A program made the position numbers and the translations under genes. From Streptomyces nodosus (GTDB lineage Bacteria; Actinomycetota; Actinomycetes; Streptomycetales; Streptomycetaceae): a DNA stretch of 64,000 nucleotides. The stretch covers positions 372,001-436,000 of the forward strand of contig NZ_CP023747.1 of assembly GCF_008704995.1 (NCBI RefSeq), read 5' to 3'. Below are positions 17,430-25,415 of this stretch, piece by piece (positions within the stretch are counted from its first letter, which is position 1; each line of letters begins with the position of its first letter). A model generated the notes under the pieces. The model was given only the letters and a program-made list of their open reading frames with translations, was not told the DNA's origin and did not search any database.

Positions 17430-18461
17430 ATGCCCGGAGTCCTTCAGCGGCCCGCCGTGGTCTCCCGCATATCCGACCTGATCGGCTACACCCCCCTGCT
17501 GGAACTGGCCACTACCGAGACCGGCAACCGCCTGCTGCTGAAGCTGGAGATGTTCAACCCCACCGGCACCGCGAAGATCCGCATGGCCCGCGCCATGATC
17601 GACGCCGCCGAAGCCGCCGGCGAACTGCGCTCCGGCGGACGGATCATCGAATCCACGTCCGGCAACACCGGACTCGGCCTGTCCGTCATCGCCGCCGAAC
17701 GGGGCTACACCTTCACCGCCGTCGTCGACCACCATGCCGCCGCCGACAAGCTGCGCACCATGAAGGTTCTGGGCGCCGAACTCGTCTACGTCGACGACGA
17801 CAGCCCGGGTGAGGAACTCCACACCGCGGCCCGCGAGGAACTCGCCGAGGACATGGCCCGGGATCAGGACAACACCATCTTCACCGAGCAGCACAACAAC
17901 CCTGCCAACGGCGTCGGCTACTTCCCCGTCGCGCACGAACTGGCCGAAGCCCTCGACGGCCGTATCGACATCCTCATCGGCGCCGTCGGCACCGGTGGCG
18001 GCCTCTGCGGTACCGGCCGCGAACTCTCCAAGCTCATCACCGGCTTCACCACCATCGGCGTCGAACCCAAGGGATCGATCGCGTTCGGCGGGCCCGCCCA
18101 CGACTACCACCAGTCCGGCACCGGCACTCCCGAAGGCGCCGAGATCGGCGCCCTGGTCGACTTCGACCTCATCGACGAAGGCGTCAAGGTCGGCGACATC
18201 GAAGCCTTCGCCACCTGCCGCGCCGTCGCCAGGACCGGGCTGCTCATCGGCGGCTCCGCCGGCGGCGTCGTCCACGAGGCCCTGACCCGCCTGCCCCTGC
18301 TGCCGCCGGGGGCCACTATGGTCGCCCTGATCAACGACGGAGGGGAGAAGTACATGGACACCGTCTTCAACGACAACTGGATGGCCGAGCGCAACCTCCT
18401 CGACCCCACCCTCGAACGCGAAGTCGAAGAACGGCTCACCAAGCTCCGCAGGAACCGGTAA
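17430..18461 (+). CDS. Cysteine synthase-family PLP enzyme, SbnA-like (diaminopropionate precursor synthase)
   Basis: This 343-residue fold-type II PLP enzyme has the PLP lysine in NPTGTAKIRMA (about Lys49), the substrate loop STSGNTGLGLS and the phosphate-binding GAVGTGGGLCGTG. Compared with true O-acetylserine sulfhydrylases it is longer and has an altered lysine segment, as in SbnA, which joins O-phosphoserine and glutamate. It probably works with the SbnB-like dehydrogenase to make L-2,3-diaminopropionate. AGGAG sits 7 bases before the ATG. The spacing to its neighbours (54 and 6 bases) supports one operon. Confidence 0.88.
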   Translation: MPGVLQRPAVVSRISDLIGYTPLLELATTETGNRLLLKLEMFNPTGTAKIRMARAMIDAAEAAGELRSGGRIIESTSGNTGLGLSVIAAERGYTFTAVVDHHAAADKLRTMKVLGAELVYVDDDSPGEELHTAAREELAEDMARDQDNTIFTEQHNNPANGVGYFPVAHELAEALDGRIDILIGAVGTGGGLCGTGRELSKLITGFTTIGVEPKGSIAFGGPAHDYHQSGTGTPEGAEIGALVDFDLIDEGVKVGDIEAFATCRAVARTGLLIGGSAGGVVHEALTRLPLLPPGATMVALINDGGEKYMDTVFNDNWMAERNLLDPTLEREVEERLTKLRRNR

Positions 18462-18467
18462 CCCCTG

Positions 18468-19859
18468 ATGCTGACCACCCTCCTCCGTGACAGCCGCGCG
18501 CTCGGAGCCCTCGCCGTCCCCCTCATCCTCACCCAGCTCGCGCAGGTCGCCCTGACGACCACCGACACCGTGATGATGGGCCTGCTGGGCACCACCGAAC
18601 TCGCCGCCGGCGGCCTCGCCATCGTGATCTTCAACCAGATCCGCACCATGGGCGTCGGCCTGGTCACCTCCGTCGGCAACCAGATCGCCGCGGCAGCCGC
18701 TCGAGCCGAACAAGCGACCACAAGCGCGGACGACGACAGCACGGAGGATGTCCGCAGCATCGTCCGCGCCGGCATGGCCGTCGCCACACTGGCCGGTGTC
18801 GCCGGGGCGCTCGTCATGGTCCTCATCGGGCAGGCCCTGCCCCTGCTCGGCCAGGACGCCGACGTCGTCGACCTCGCCCAGGCGATGCTCTACGCCCTCG
18901 CCCCCGGCCTGCTGCCCTGTCTGTGGTTCCAGGCGATCCGCCAGTTCACCGTCGGCATGCGCCGCCCCCAAGCGCTCCTCCAGATCACCCTCGCCTCCAT
19001 CGCCGTGAACGCCGGACTCAACTGGGTCCTCATCCACGGCACCTTCGGCCTGCCCCACCTCGGCCTGACCGGCGTCGGCATCGCCACCTCCAGCGTCTAC
19101 CTGCTGTCCTTCCTCGCCCTCCACCTGGCCGCGAAGCGCGACGGCGAACTGGCGCCGCTCCTCACCCTGGACATCACCCGCGCCGAGGCCGCCACCGTCA
19201 AACGCCTCCTGAGCCTGGGCATCCCCATCGCGGCCACCTACGGCTCCGAAGCCGGGTTCTTCTCCGTCACCGCGCTCATGGCCGGCTCCTTCGGCCCCGA
19301 CGCGCTCGCCGCGCACACCGCCGTCAACCAACTCGTCTACATCGTCTTCCAGGTCGCCGTCGGACTCTCCCACGCCGCCTCCATCAACGTCAGCCGCGAA
19401 CTCGCCCTCGGCAACCAAGACGGTGCCCGCCGCATCAAGAACACCGCCCTGGCCTGCGCCGGAACCGTCATGACGCTGGTCGGCATCGTGTACCTGACGC
19501 TGCCTCGTCTCGTCTTGGCCCCGTTCATGGAATCCGGCTCCGCCGAAGCCCTCAGCATCGCCACCCACCTGCTCATGGTCACCGCGTTCCTGCAGTTCTT
19601 CGACTGCAGCCAGAACATCGGCGTCGGCCTCCTGCGCGGACTGGACGACACCAAGAGCGGCTTCCGCATCACCCTGATCGGCTACTGGGCCATCGGGCTG
19701 CCCGCCGCCTGGCTCTTCGCCTACGCCCTCGGCCTCGACACCGTCGGCATCTGGCTCGGCCTCCTCACCGGCCTCGCCGCCACCGCGCTGCTTCTCCTCC
19801 GCCGCTACGACACCGCGCTCGCCGCCACCCGGACTCAGCCGTCCCACGCAACAGCCTGA
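18468..19859 (+). CDS. MATE family efflux transporter
   Basis: A 463-residue membrane protein with twelve predicted helices in two pseudo-repeats, typical of MATE (NorM/DinF) cation-coupled exporters: LAVPLILTQLAQVALTTTD at the start, GLLGTTELAAGGLA, and in the second half FGPDALAAHTAVNQLVYIVF and DCSQNIGVGLLRGLDDTKSG. It starts 6 bases after the SbnA-like gene and ends the operon at a hairpin terminator. Its natural role is export of the small molecule made by the four upstream enzymes, with re-import by the divergent ABC system. Confidence 0.9.
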   Translation: MLTTLLRDSRALGALAVPLILTQLAQVALTTTDTVMMGLLGTTELAAGGLAIVIFNQIRTMGVGLVTSVGNQIAAAAARAEQATTSADDDSTEDVRSIVRAGMAVATLAGVAGALVMVLIGQALPLLGQDADVVDLAQAMLYALAPGLLPCLWFQAIRQFTVGMRRPQALLQITLASIAVNAGLNWVLIHGTFGLPHLGLTGVGIATSSVYLLSFLALHLAAKRDGELAPLLTLDITRAEAATVKRLLSLGIPIAATYGSEAGFFSVTALMAGSFGPDALAAHTAVNQLVYIVFQVAVGLSHAASINVSRELALGNQDGARRIKNTALACAGTVMTLVGIVYLTLPRLVLAPFMESGSAEALSIATHLLMVTAFLQFFDCSQNIGVGLLRGLDDTKSGFRITLIGYWAIGLPAAWLFAYALGLDTVGIWLGLLTGLAATALLLLRRYDTALAATRTQPSHATA

Positions 19860-19872
19860 TCACCAAGTGCCA

Positions 19873-19920
19873 TGGCCCCTTCCACAACCCGCCACCACAA
19901 ACGGGCCGAGGAAGGGGCCA
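19873..19920. terminator. Hairpin terminator between convergent operons
   Basis: Perfect 11-base arms TGGCCCCTTCC and GGAAGGGGCCA, with a nested CCCG/CGGG pairing in the loop. It lies between the end of the MATE gene (19859) and the end of the M56 peptidase gene (19927) and can serve both strands. Confidence 0.7.
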
Positions 19921-19926
19921 CGAACA

Positions 19927-20925
19927 CTAGGAAGCACCGGTCCCCAGCAACCCGTACAACGCGTCCCAGAAACTCGAGCGCTCAGGTGCGCCGATCAGAT
20001 GCCGTGCCGCGTACTCCACGTACTCGTGCAGCCCGTACGCCAGCGCGAGAGCCGCCACCGCCGCGACGACCACCGTCCCCGCCAGCGCAGTGACACCCGC
20101 GCGCCGGGCACCACCGTGGGGAGCCGCCGGCTCAGGCAGAAGGAGAGCCTCGACGCGCTGCGGCACCGGCCCGCTCATCGCCGACAGCAGCGGGTATCCG
20201 GCGGCACGCCCGTGAGACGCCCCGGCCAGCGCCGCCCGGGCGATAGCCGCAGCCGCTACCCGCCGATTCCCCACGGCCCTGGCCGCGTCCTCATCCGCCC
20301 ACCGCTCCAAGTGGAAGATCAATGCCTCCCGCAGGCTCCGAAGCGCAGGGTGCACCACTACAGCAAGATCGGCCACCGCCGAGAGCACATGATGCCGTCC
20401 TGCCAGGTGCGCCCGCTCGTGCGCCAGGAGGACCTCACGCTCGCCTTCCCCCAGCGACCGCACCATCCCAGACGTCACCACGACCCGGCCGCTGCGCCCC
20501 CGGTAAGGGGGAAGCGCGAAAGCATCCACATCGCTTCCCGGGACCACCAGCACGTCCCCGTCCCCCGTGCCCTCGTCCGCCGACAGCCAAGCGCGCTTGA
20601 GCAGCGAACGGTGCTGAACCCATCGCCACACCAGCAACACCAGTTGCACCGACATCACCGCACCGGCCACACAGGCGAACGGGACAGCCGCCGGCCACAC
20701 CTCCAGCACCTGTCTCAAAGACAGTTGCTCCAGCGAGGCAAGGAAGGGCACATGAAACAGGGCGACCAACGCGGCGACCGTGCCGCCGGCCAGGAGGACT
20801 GCCGCGCCCGTCAGCACCCGGCACGCCCAGCGAGGAGGGAGCACACGAGCGAGGCGTCTAGCGATCGCCGCCCCGCCCCACGGGAAAGCGAGGGCCAGAA
20901 CGACCATCATCAGCGCGTACGTCAC
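19927..20925 (-). CDS. M56 family (BlaR1/MecR1-like) membrane metallopeptidase
   Basis: A 332-residue membrane protein with helices at the N-terminus (about 2-15, 35-60, 80-100) and near the C-terminus (about 275-295), and a cytosolic zinc protease domain with HERAH at about residues 167-171 and the downstream Glu in ERWADEDA. M56 proteins cleave the paired BlaI repressor in response to a signal, often a beta-lactam or metal. This one lacks the external penicillin-binding domain of BlaR1, as is normal in Streptomyces. Its GTG overlaps the blaI-like stop, so the pair is co-translated. Confidence 0.9.
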   Translation of the reverse strand: MTYALMMVVLALAFPWGGAAIARRLARVLPPRWACRVLTGAAVLLAGGTVAALVALFHVPFLASLEQLSLRQVLEVWPAAVPFACVAGAVMSVQLVLLVWRWVQHRSLLKRAWLSADEGTGDGDVLVVPGSDVDAFALPPYRGRSGRVVVTSGMVRSLGEGEREVLLAHERAHLAGRHHVLSAVADLAVVVHPALRSLREALIFHLERWADEDAARAVGNRRVAAAAIARAALAGASHGRAAGYPLLSAMSGPVPQRVEALLLPEPAAPHGGARRAGVTALAGTVVVAAVAALALAYGLHEYVEYAARHLIGAPERSSFWDALYGLLGTGAS

Positions 20926-21305
20926 TCAGGGCCGTCCTCAGCCTCACGAAGAAGACTCCGCAGCGTTTCCTCGTCGCTCTCCGACAAGGACGACACAAAT
21001 CGCTTCAGAACCAGATCCCGCCGAGGGTCGCTCTCCAACTCACGGCGCATCCGGCTCGCCACGAGCCCAGCAGCGTCCTCCATCGGCTCGTAGGCGAAAC
21101 CGCGTAGCACCGGAACCCGGCGCAGCGTGCCCTTCTCGTAGAGCCGGCTCAGGATGGTGGCCACCGTTGTCCTGGCCAGCCCCCTGTCGAGCGCGGCGTT
21201 CACCTGCTGCGCCGTCATCGGCTCATCGGACTCCCACAACACAGCCAGCACATCAGCGACAAGCTCGCCGTGCTGTCGCCGCTCATCACGACGTTCACTT
21301 GGCAC
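20922..21305 (-). CDS. BlaI/MecI/CopY family transcriptional repressor
   Basis: A 127-residue winged-helix repressor with the BlaI core: VADVLAVLWESDEPMTAQQV, NAALDRGLARTTVATILSRL, YEKGTLRRVPVLRGFAYEP. A C-terminal dimerisation helix segment carries acidic SESDEETL. The GTG at 21305 follows GGAGA. It heads a two-gene operon with the M56 protease that should inactivate it by cleavage. Target genes are not evident in the adjacent sequence; only a half-site-like CGTAGAC lies upstream, so the regulon is open. Confidence 0.9.
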   Translation of the reverse strand: MPSERRDERRQHGELVADVLAVLWESDEPMTAQQVNAALDRGLARTTVATILSRLYEKGTLRRVPVLRGFAYEPMEDAAGLVASRMRRELESDPRRDLVLKRFVSSLSESDEETLRSLLREAEDGPE

Positions 21306-21452
21306 TTCTCCGTGTCTCCCTATCCACGTCAGGTCCAGAGAAGCGTAGACGGGACCGGCTGTCGGCCGTCCGCCCGGCCTCCATGAGCCTCGGTACCGGG
21401 GCGGAGGTTCGCTGCGGTACGGCCGGACCCGATAGGGCCGCCGGGGTCAGCC

Positions 21453-21740
21453 GCGCACTTCGCTGATCTGATCCGGTCCTGCCTGCCTCCGGGCGCCAAA
21501 CCTCCCGCGGAGTCCGACGACTTGTTCCGACTCCACGCGGTGCTGCTGAAAGCCAAGGGGGAACAGGTCTCCGAGGAGGACGTCCACGACGCGTGGTCCG
21601 CGTGGATGCAGACGATCGACAGCTCGCACGACGGCCTGGTCCCCTGCGCCGACCTCAGCCCGGAGACGCTCGCCGCGGACGCGCCGTACGCCGAGGCCAT
21701 CCGCGAGGCGGCTCGCCAAGCGGCCCGCTCCCGTGGCTGA
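21453..21740 (+). pseudogene. DUF7701-like small protein lacking its start codon
   Basis: The frame HFADLIRSCLPPGAK, DDLFRLHAVLLKAKGEQ, DVHDAWSAWMQ and ADAPYAEAIREAARQAA matches a common Streptomyces family of about 95 residues with unknown function. Family members begin a few residues before HFADLIRS; here no ATG, GTG or TTG precedes it in frame at a sensible place. It is either truncated at the first codons or starts internally at TTG 21516. Confidence 0.5.
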
Positions 21741-21977
21741 CAGCCACAGACGGGGGTCTTCGTCCTGAACAACGGCAGTCGGCGGGCACGTTGAGTGAAG
21801 AACCCCCCACTCCATGCACAGGGAAACGGGGAACAGCTCACCCACGGACCCCCGACGGTTCCGGGCCGCCTGACGCAGCGCCCGCAGCGCCGGATGCCAC
21901 TTGGACGAGAGTCCAGATCGACGCGGTCGAGGAAGAGGAACAGCAGGAGTAGGCGGCGGCTGCGTTTGCCCGGCCTC

Positions 21978-22014
21978 TTGACGCGTACCTGCCCTGTGTT
22001 TATGGTCCGGACCA
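21978..22014 (+). promoter_or_regulatory. Promoter with DasR-like palindrome over the -10 box
   Basis: TTGACG (21978-21983) and TATGGT (22001-22006) are separated by exactly 17 bases. The perfect palindrome TGGTCCGGACCA (22003-22014) overlaps the -10 box and resembles the dre core TGGTCTAGACCA bound by the GntR/HutC regulator DasR. It lies 57 bases before the alginate-lyase-like gene. Confidence 0.6.
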
Positions 22015-22015
22015 A

Positions 22016-22039
22016 TGTAAGTGTTCATGTAAGCGTTCA
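22016..22039 (+). repeat. Tandem 12-base repeat in leader
   Basis: Two copies of TGTAAGYGTTCA in direct tandem just after the palindrome, in the expected 5' untranslated region. They could be a second operator or a chance duplication. Confidence 0.45.
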
Positions 22040-22070
22040 TCGTTCCCGTACGAGAACGGATTGCCTTCGC

Positions 22071-23282
22071 ATGACAACCCCCCTCATTCGCCGTCGCCTC
22101 CCCCGCCTCACGCTGCTTGTCCTGCTCACCACTGTGCTGGTGGGCGCCACCGTGATCCTGCGCCCCGTCGCGAACCAGGCCCAGGCAGCACCCGCAAAGT
22201 TCGCGCACCCCGGAGTCACCGTCTCCCAGGCTCAGTTGGACTTCGCGCGCACCAAGGTCAATGCCGGCGCCCAGCCCTGGAAGGGCGCTTACGACCAGAT
22301 GATCGCGAGCAAGTACGCCGACCTGAACCGGACTCCCAAGCCCCGGGCGACCGTGGAGTGCGGCTCGTACTCCGACCCCAACTACGGCTGTACCGACGAG
22401 CGCGAAGACGCGATCGCCGCATACACCGACGCACTTGCCTGGTACATGACTCGGGACTCACGCTACGCCCAGAAGGCGATCCAGATCATGGACGCCTGGT
22501 CCGGCACGATCACCAGTCACACCAACAGCAACGCGCCCCTCCAGACCGGCTGGGCCGGCTCTTCCTGGCCCAAGGCCGCCGAGATCATCAAGTACACGTA
22601 CACGGGCGCCTGGGCGAACTCCGGCCGCTTCGCCACCATGCTGCGCAACGTCTACCTCCCCGTCGTGATCAAGGGCTCCAACTCCAACGGCAATTGGGAG
22701 CTGTCGATGATGGAGGCCGCCGTCGGCATCTCCGTCTTCCTGGAGGACAAGACGTCCTACGACACCGCGATGGCCAAGTTCCGCACCCGCACGGCTGCCT
22801 ATGTCTACCTGGACTCCGACGGCTCGATGCCCAAGACCGTGCCCAGTCAGAACCTGGACACCACCGCCAAGATCGTCTCCTACTGGCAGGGGCAGTCCAC
22901 CTTCGTCACCGGCCTTACCCAGGAGACCTGCCGGGACTTCACCCACACCGGCTACGGCATCTCCGCGATCTCTCATGTCGCCGAGACCAGCCGCATCCAG
23001 GGCCAGGACCTCTACGGAACCGACGTCGGCGAACGGCTGCGGCAGGCGCTCGGCTTCCAGTCCAAGTACCAGTTGGGCACGGCCGTCCCCAGCTGGCTGT
23101 GCGGTGGCAGCCTCAACCTGGGTCTCGGCCCGGTCACCGAGGTCGGCTACAACGCCTTGCACAACCGCCTCGGCATCGCCATGAGCAACACCCAGACGCT
23201 GACCCAGCAGCAGCGCCCGGCCGGCAGTAACAACCTGTTCGTGGCCTGGGAGACCCTCACCCACGGCGACAACCCGAACTGA
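22071..23282 (+). CDS. Secreted alginate lyase-family (AlgL/PL5-like) polysaccharide lyase
   Basis: This 403-residue protein has a Sec signal peptide (RRR, a 20-residue hydrophobic core, then NQAQAAPAK; cleavage near residue 40). The mature part has the alpha/alpha-barrel pattern of alginate lyase-superfamily proteins: KGAYDQMIASKYADL, ARTKV, AYTDALAWYMTRDSRYAQKA, SSWPKAAEIIKYT, GNWELSMMEAAVGISVFLED and a C-terminal RPAGSNNLFVAWETLTHG. Relatives cleave uronic-acid polymers by beta-elimination. The true substrate in Streptomyces homologues is not clear. It is monocistronic with a strong promoter and a candidate DasR-like operator, so control by aminosugar status is possible. Confidence 0.8.
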   Translation: MTTPLIRRRLPRLTLLVLLTTVLVGATVILRPVANQAQAAPAKFAHPGVTVSQAQLDFARTKVNAGAQPWKGAYDQMIASKYADLNRTPKPRATVECGSYSDPNYGCTDEREDAIAAYTDALAWYMTRDSRYAQKAIQIMDAWSGTITSHTNSNAPLQTGWAGSSWPKAAEIIKYTYTGAWANSGRFATMLRNVYLPVVIKGSNSNGNWELSMMEAAVGISVFLEDKTSYDTAMAKFRTRTAAYVYLDSDGSMPKTVPSQNLDTTAKIVSYWQGQSTFVTGLTQETCRDFTHTGYGISAISHVAETSRIQGQDLYGTDVGERLRQALGFQSKYQLGTAVPSWLCGGSLNLGLGPVTEVGYNALHNRLGIAMSNTQTLTQQQRPAGSNNLFVAWETLTHGDNPN

Positions 23283-23330
23283 CGCCATGACTCCGGCCCC
23301 CCAAGGATTGACGGGAGAGCGACTGTTGCG

Positions 23331-23595
23331 GCCCGCCGGACGGCTACTACGCATCGCAGACTCAGGGCAGCAAGTACCATGAGCGGGTTGGTCCCACGTC
23401 GTCGAGTTACAACGGCACGTCCCGAACCGCCACTTCCACCTTCACCTCAGAAGTGACCGGTGAAGGCGGGGTCAGCGTCTCGGCCGGCTGGCAGGTGAGC
23501 GTCAGCACGCTGGCACGCTGCTCGCCAAGAACGACGGCAAGTTCGACGTGAACGTGTCCGCGAAGCTCAGTCGGCTGGTACCTCTGGGAGGGTTG
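23331..23595 (+). pseudogene. Fragment of a Streptomyces secreted protein of unknown function
   Basis: The plus strand encodes GYYASQTQGSKYHERVGPTS, then TFTSEVTGEGGVSVSAGWQV, a frameshift near 23515, then KFDVNVSAKLSRL. I recall similar Ser/Thr-rich secreted proteins in Streptomyces. Neither end is present and the frame is broken. Confidence 0.5.
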
Positions 23596-24096
23596 ATGCC
23601 CACAACTGCCCGATCGCCCCATCGCTCGAGTTTCGTTGTGATCTGCACGGTTCTGGGCGGCTTCGCGCTCACTGGCTGCTCAGGAAGCAATCAGGCGGAC
23701 AGCGCCGACAGAAGCGCCGCGCCTGCTACGACGATGTCCGCGGCATCAGGGACGAGCTCCGGTCAGACTGAACACATCGCGGGAGAAAGTGTCACCAATC
23801 CCCCCAAGCTGCCGTCTGGGGTCGCCTTGGCTCAAGCAGCATCCGTCAAGGGTAATGGCGAACTTGAACTGGGGCACATCACCGCCCAGCCACTGTCCGT
23901 GTTGGTGAACTGTCAGGGCAAGGGCACTCTGACGGTCGAGGTTCGACCGATGGGGCTCCGCTTCCCATTGGAGTGCGTGGCGAGCAAGGTCAACACCACA
24001 TACAACGAACTGCATCTCAAGCAGCCCAGAGAGCAGGGCGTTGTGTCCGTGACCGCGCCGTCATCTGTCCGCTGGTCGCTTACGGTGGGCCAGTAG
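23596..24096 (+). CDS. Small secreted lipoprotein, unknown function
   Basis: A 166-residue protein with a lipoprotein signal: basic start, hydrophobic VVICTVLGGFALTGC with lipobox LTGC (Cys at about residue 31), then a Ser/Ala/Thr-rich linker. The rest is predicted beta-rich (LELGHITAQPLSVLVNC, TLTVEVRPMGLRFPLECV) with two Cys that could form a disulfide, ending RWSLTVGQ. This pattern is common in actinobacterial surface lipoproteins of unknown role. GGGAGGG precedes the ATG at 23596. A 36-base palindrome terminates it. Confidence 0.7.
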   Translation: MPTTARSPHRSSFVVICTVLGGFALTGCSGSNQADSADRSAAPATTMSAASGTSSGQTEHIAGESVTNPPKLPSGVALAQAASVKGNGELELGHITAQPLSVLVNCQGKGTLTVEVRPMGLRFPLECVASKVNTTYNELHLKQPREQGVVSVTAPSSVRWSLTVGQ

Positions 24097-24118
24097 GCGC
24101 CGAGTCAAGCAAGATCAC

Positions 24119-24154
24119 TGAGTCCCCTACCGCGCCGGCGCGGTAGGGGACTCA
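24119..24154. terminator. Perfect 36-base palindrome, hairpin terminator
   Basis: Arms TGAGTCCCCTACCGCGCC and its exact complement meet with no unpaired loop bases, 22 bases after the lipoprotein stop. It is very stable and symmetrical, so it can act on both strands. Confidence 0.75.
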
Positions 24155-24568
24155 CGTTGCACGTGGACACCTGGCGCAGAGGACGTCGGGCGTCGGCGAC
24201 CTGGTGCGCCATCTCGCCGGGGAACGGGAGAAGACCCGTGGGGCGGCGCCGACGGCGAACTCCTCACCGACTCGCGCCTGCCGCGCCTGAGACGAGCTTG
24301 GCCGGGCCCCGCTGGTGAAGAACTCCGGGGCGCCGCACTCATCGGTGTGATGCGGCTGTCGCGGTGGCACAGCATGCTGCCCCAGGGCGAGGTGAGGGCG
24401 GCCAGGCTCAGGGCGTTGGCCACGAACCTGGTGGAGACGGGCGAGACTTCGATGTCGCGATCGACGGTCTCGGCGAAGCGGGCATAAACACGGCTCGTGT
24501 GGCGTTCGGCGCGGTCGTGGCGGGTCTTGGTCGGCGGGCGCGGCGGTGACGGTCTGAACGTTCTCAGG
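24155..24568. other. Gap of about 410 bases, nothing recognised
   Basis: Open frames exist in several phases, but none has a family match, a good start or a consistent frame. It probably contains decayed coding DNA. Confidence 0.35.
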
Positions 24569-24593
24569 CTAGGAGCGTGTCTCAGTAACCGGC
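24569..24593. repeat. Left terminal inverted repeat of IS1182-type unit
   Basis: Contains GTGTCTCAGTAACCGGC; 24 of 25 bases are the inverse of 26620-26644. The outermost CTAG occurs on both sides and may be a 4-base target duplication. Confidence 0.75.
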
Positions 24594-24627
24594 GACCTGC
24601 ACAACGTTTCGAGAACCGGGTGCGTTG

Positions 24628-25266
24628 TCACACCTCATTCCCGGTGAGAGCCAGACGGACGCCGAGGCCGACCATCACCGCCCCGGACGCTGTGCCAATC
24701 GCGGACAGGCGGCGGGGCGACCCGCGGAACCAGCCACGCGCCGTCCCAGCGAGGAGCCCCCAGGCCGAGTCGGAAACCAGAGCGACAGCGGCGCAGACGA
24801 TGCCGAGGATCAGAAGTTGCAGCGTCACCTGCCCCGCCGAGCGGTTGACGAACTGGGGCAGCACCGCCGAGAAGATCAGGAAGCCCTTCGGGTTACTCAC
24901 CCCGACAACGAAACCCTGCCGGACGATGCGCCGCACGTTCGCGGGTGGCCGCTGCTGCACGTCCGTAACGGCCAGTTTCCCGCGATGCCGCCACGTCTGG
25001 ACGCCGAGGTGGACCAGATACAGCGCGCCCGCCAACTTCAGCACCGAAAACACCACGATCGACTGCGCGACCACGGTTCCCAACCCGAAGGCCACCAAGA
25101 CGGCCTGGATCAGCACCCCGCCGTTGTTGCCGACCGCCGTGGCCAGCGCCGCCCGGCGTCCAAGCGCCACCCCGCGCCCGACCACGAACACCACGCTCGG
25201 CCCCGGAACAGCGATCAACACAGCGACCACGGCGAGGAAAGCCCAGAAGTGCCCGATACCCAACAT
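24628..25266 (-). CDS. LysE family amino acid/metabolite exporter
   Basis: A 212-residue membrane protein with six predicted helices and the LysE/RhtB signature region: FWAFLAVVAVLIAVPGPSVV near the start, GRGVALGRRAALATAVGNN, KLAGALYLVHLGVQTWR (about 77-93) and GVSNPKGFLIFSAVLPQFV (about 117-135). The family exports amino acids or homoserine lactone-like compounds by proton exchange. The substrate is not predictable. The gene lies between the inverted repeats of the IS1182-type unit, but it is also co-oriented with the AlaX/XRE operon beyond it, so it may once have been the third gene of that operon. Confidence 0.85.
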   Translation of the reverse strand: MLGIGHFWAFLAVVAVLIAVPGPSVVFVVGRGVALGRRAALATAVGNNGGVLIQAVLVAFGLGTVVAQSIVVFSVLKLAGALYLVHLGVQTWRHRGKLAVTDVQQRPPANVRRIVRQGFVVGVSNPKGFLIFSAVLPQFVNRSAGQVTLQLLILGIVCAAVALVSDSAWGLLAGTARGWFRGSPRRLSAIGTASGAVMVGLGVRLALTGNEV

Positions 25267-25415
25267 GCCGTCAGGTTAGGAGCGGAGGTCAGTACGCGAC
25301 AACCCTGGTGGGTATGGTGATCATTCGTGCGGGATGGTCTCGGTATGCGTGATCGGGATGGACTGTTCGAGATCGAGCCGACCGGGAAGAAGCAGCCGAG
25401 GTTCGTCCGGCGGCG

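Noticed and set aside
15903..19847. A 1314-codon open frame on the minus strand
   Set aside because: It is the antisense shadow of the biosynthetic operon; the Gly/Glu/Ala/Asp-rich composition is the usual artefact of GC-rich third positions. All real homology is on the plus strand.
8633..19859. Staphyloferrin B cluster
   Set aside because: SbnA, SbnB and decarboxylase relatives are present, but there is no IucA/IucC-type synthetase and no citrate synthase; a hydroxylase and a nickel/peptide-type importer are present instead.
24127..24423. Minus-strand 98-codon frame after the palindromic terminator
   Set aside because: Low-complexity Ser/Pro/Arg composition, no start signal and no family; treated as non-coding.
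25276..25300. Left end of the IS1182-type element at 25277
   Set aside because: TAGGAGCG-N4-TCAGTA resembles the repeat but matches much less well than the copy at 24569-24593. It is kept only as an alternative boundary.
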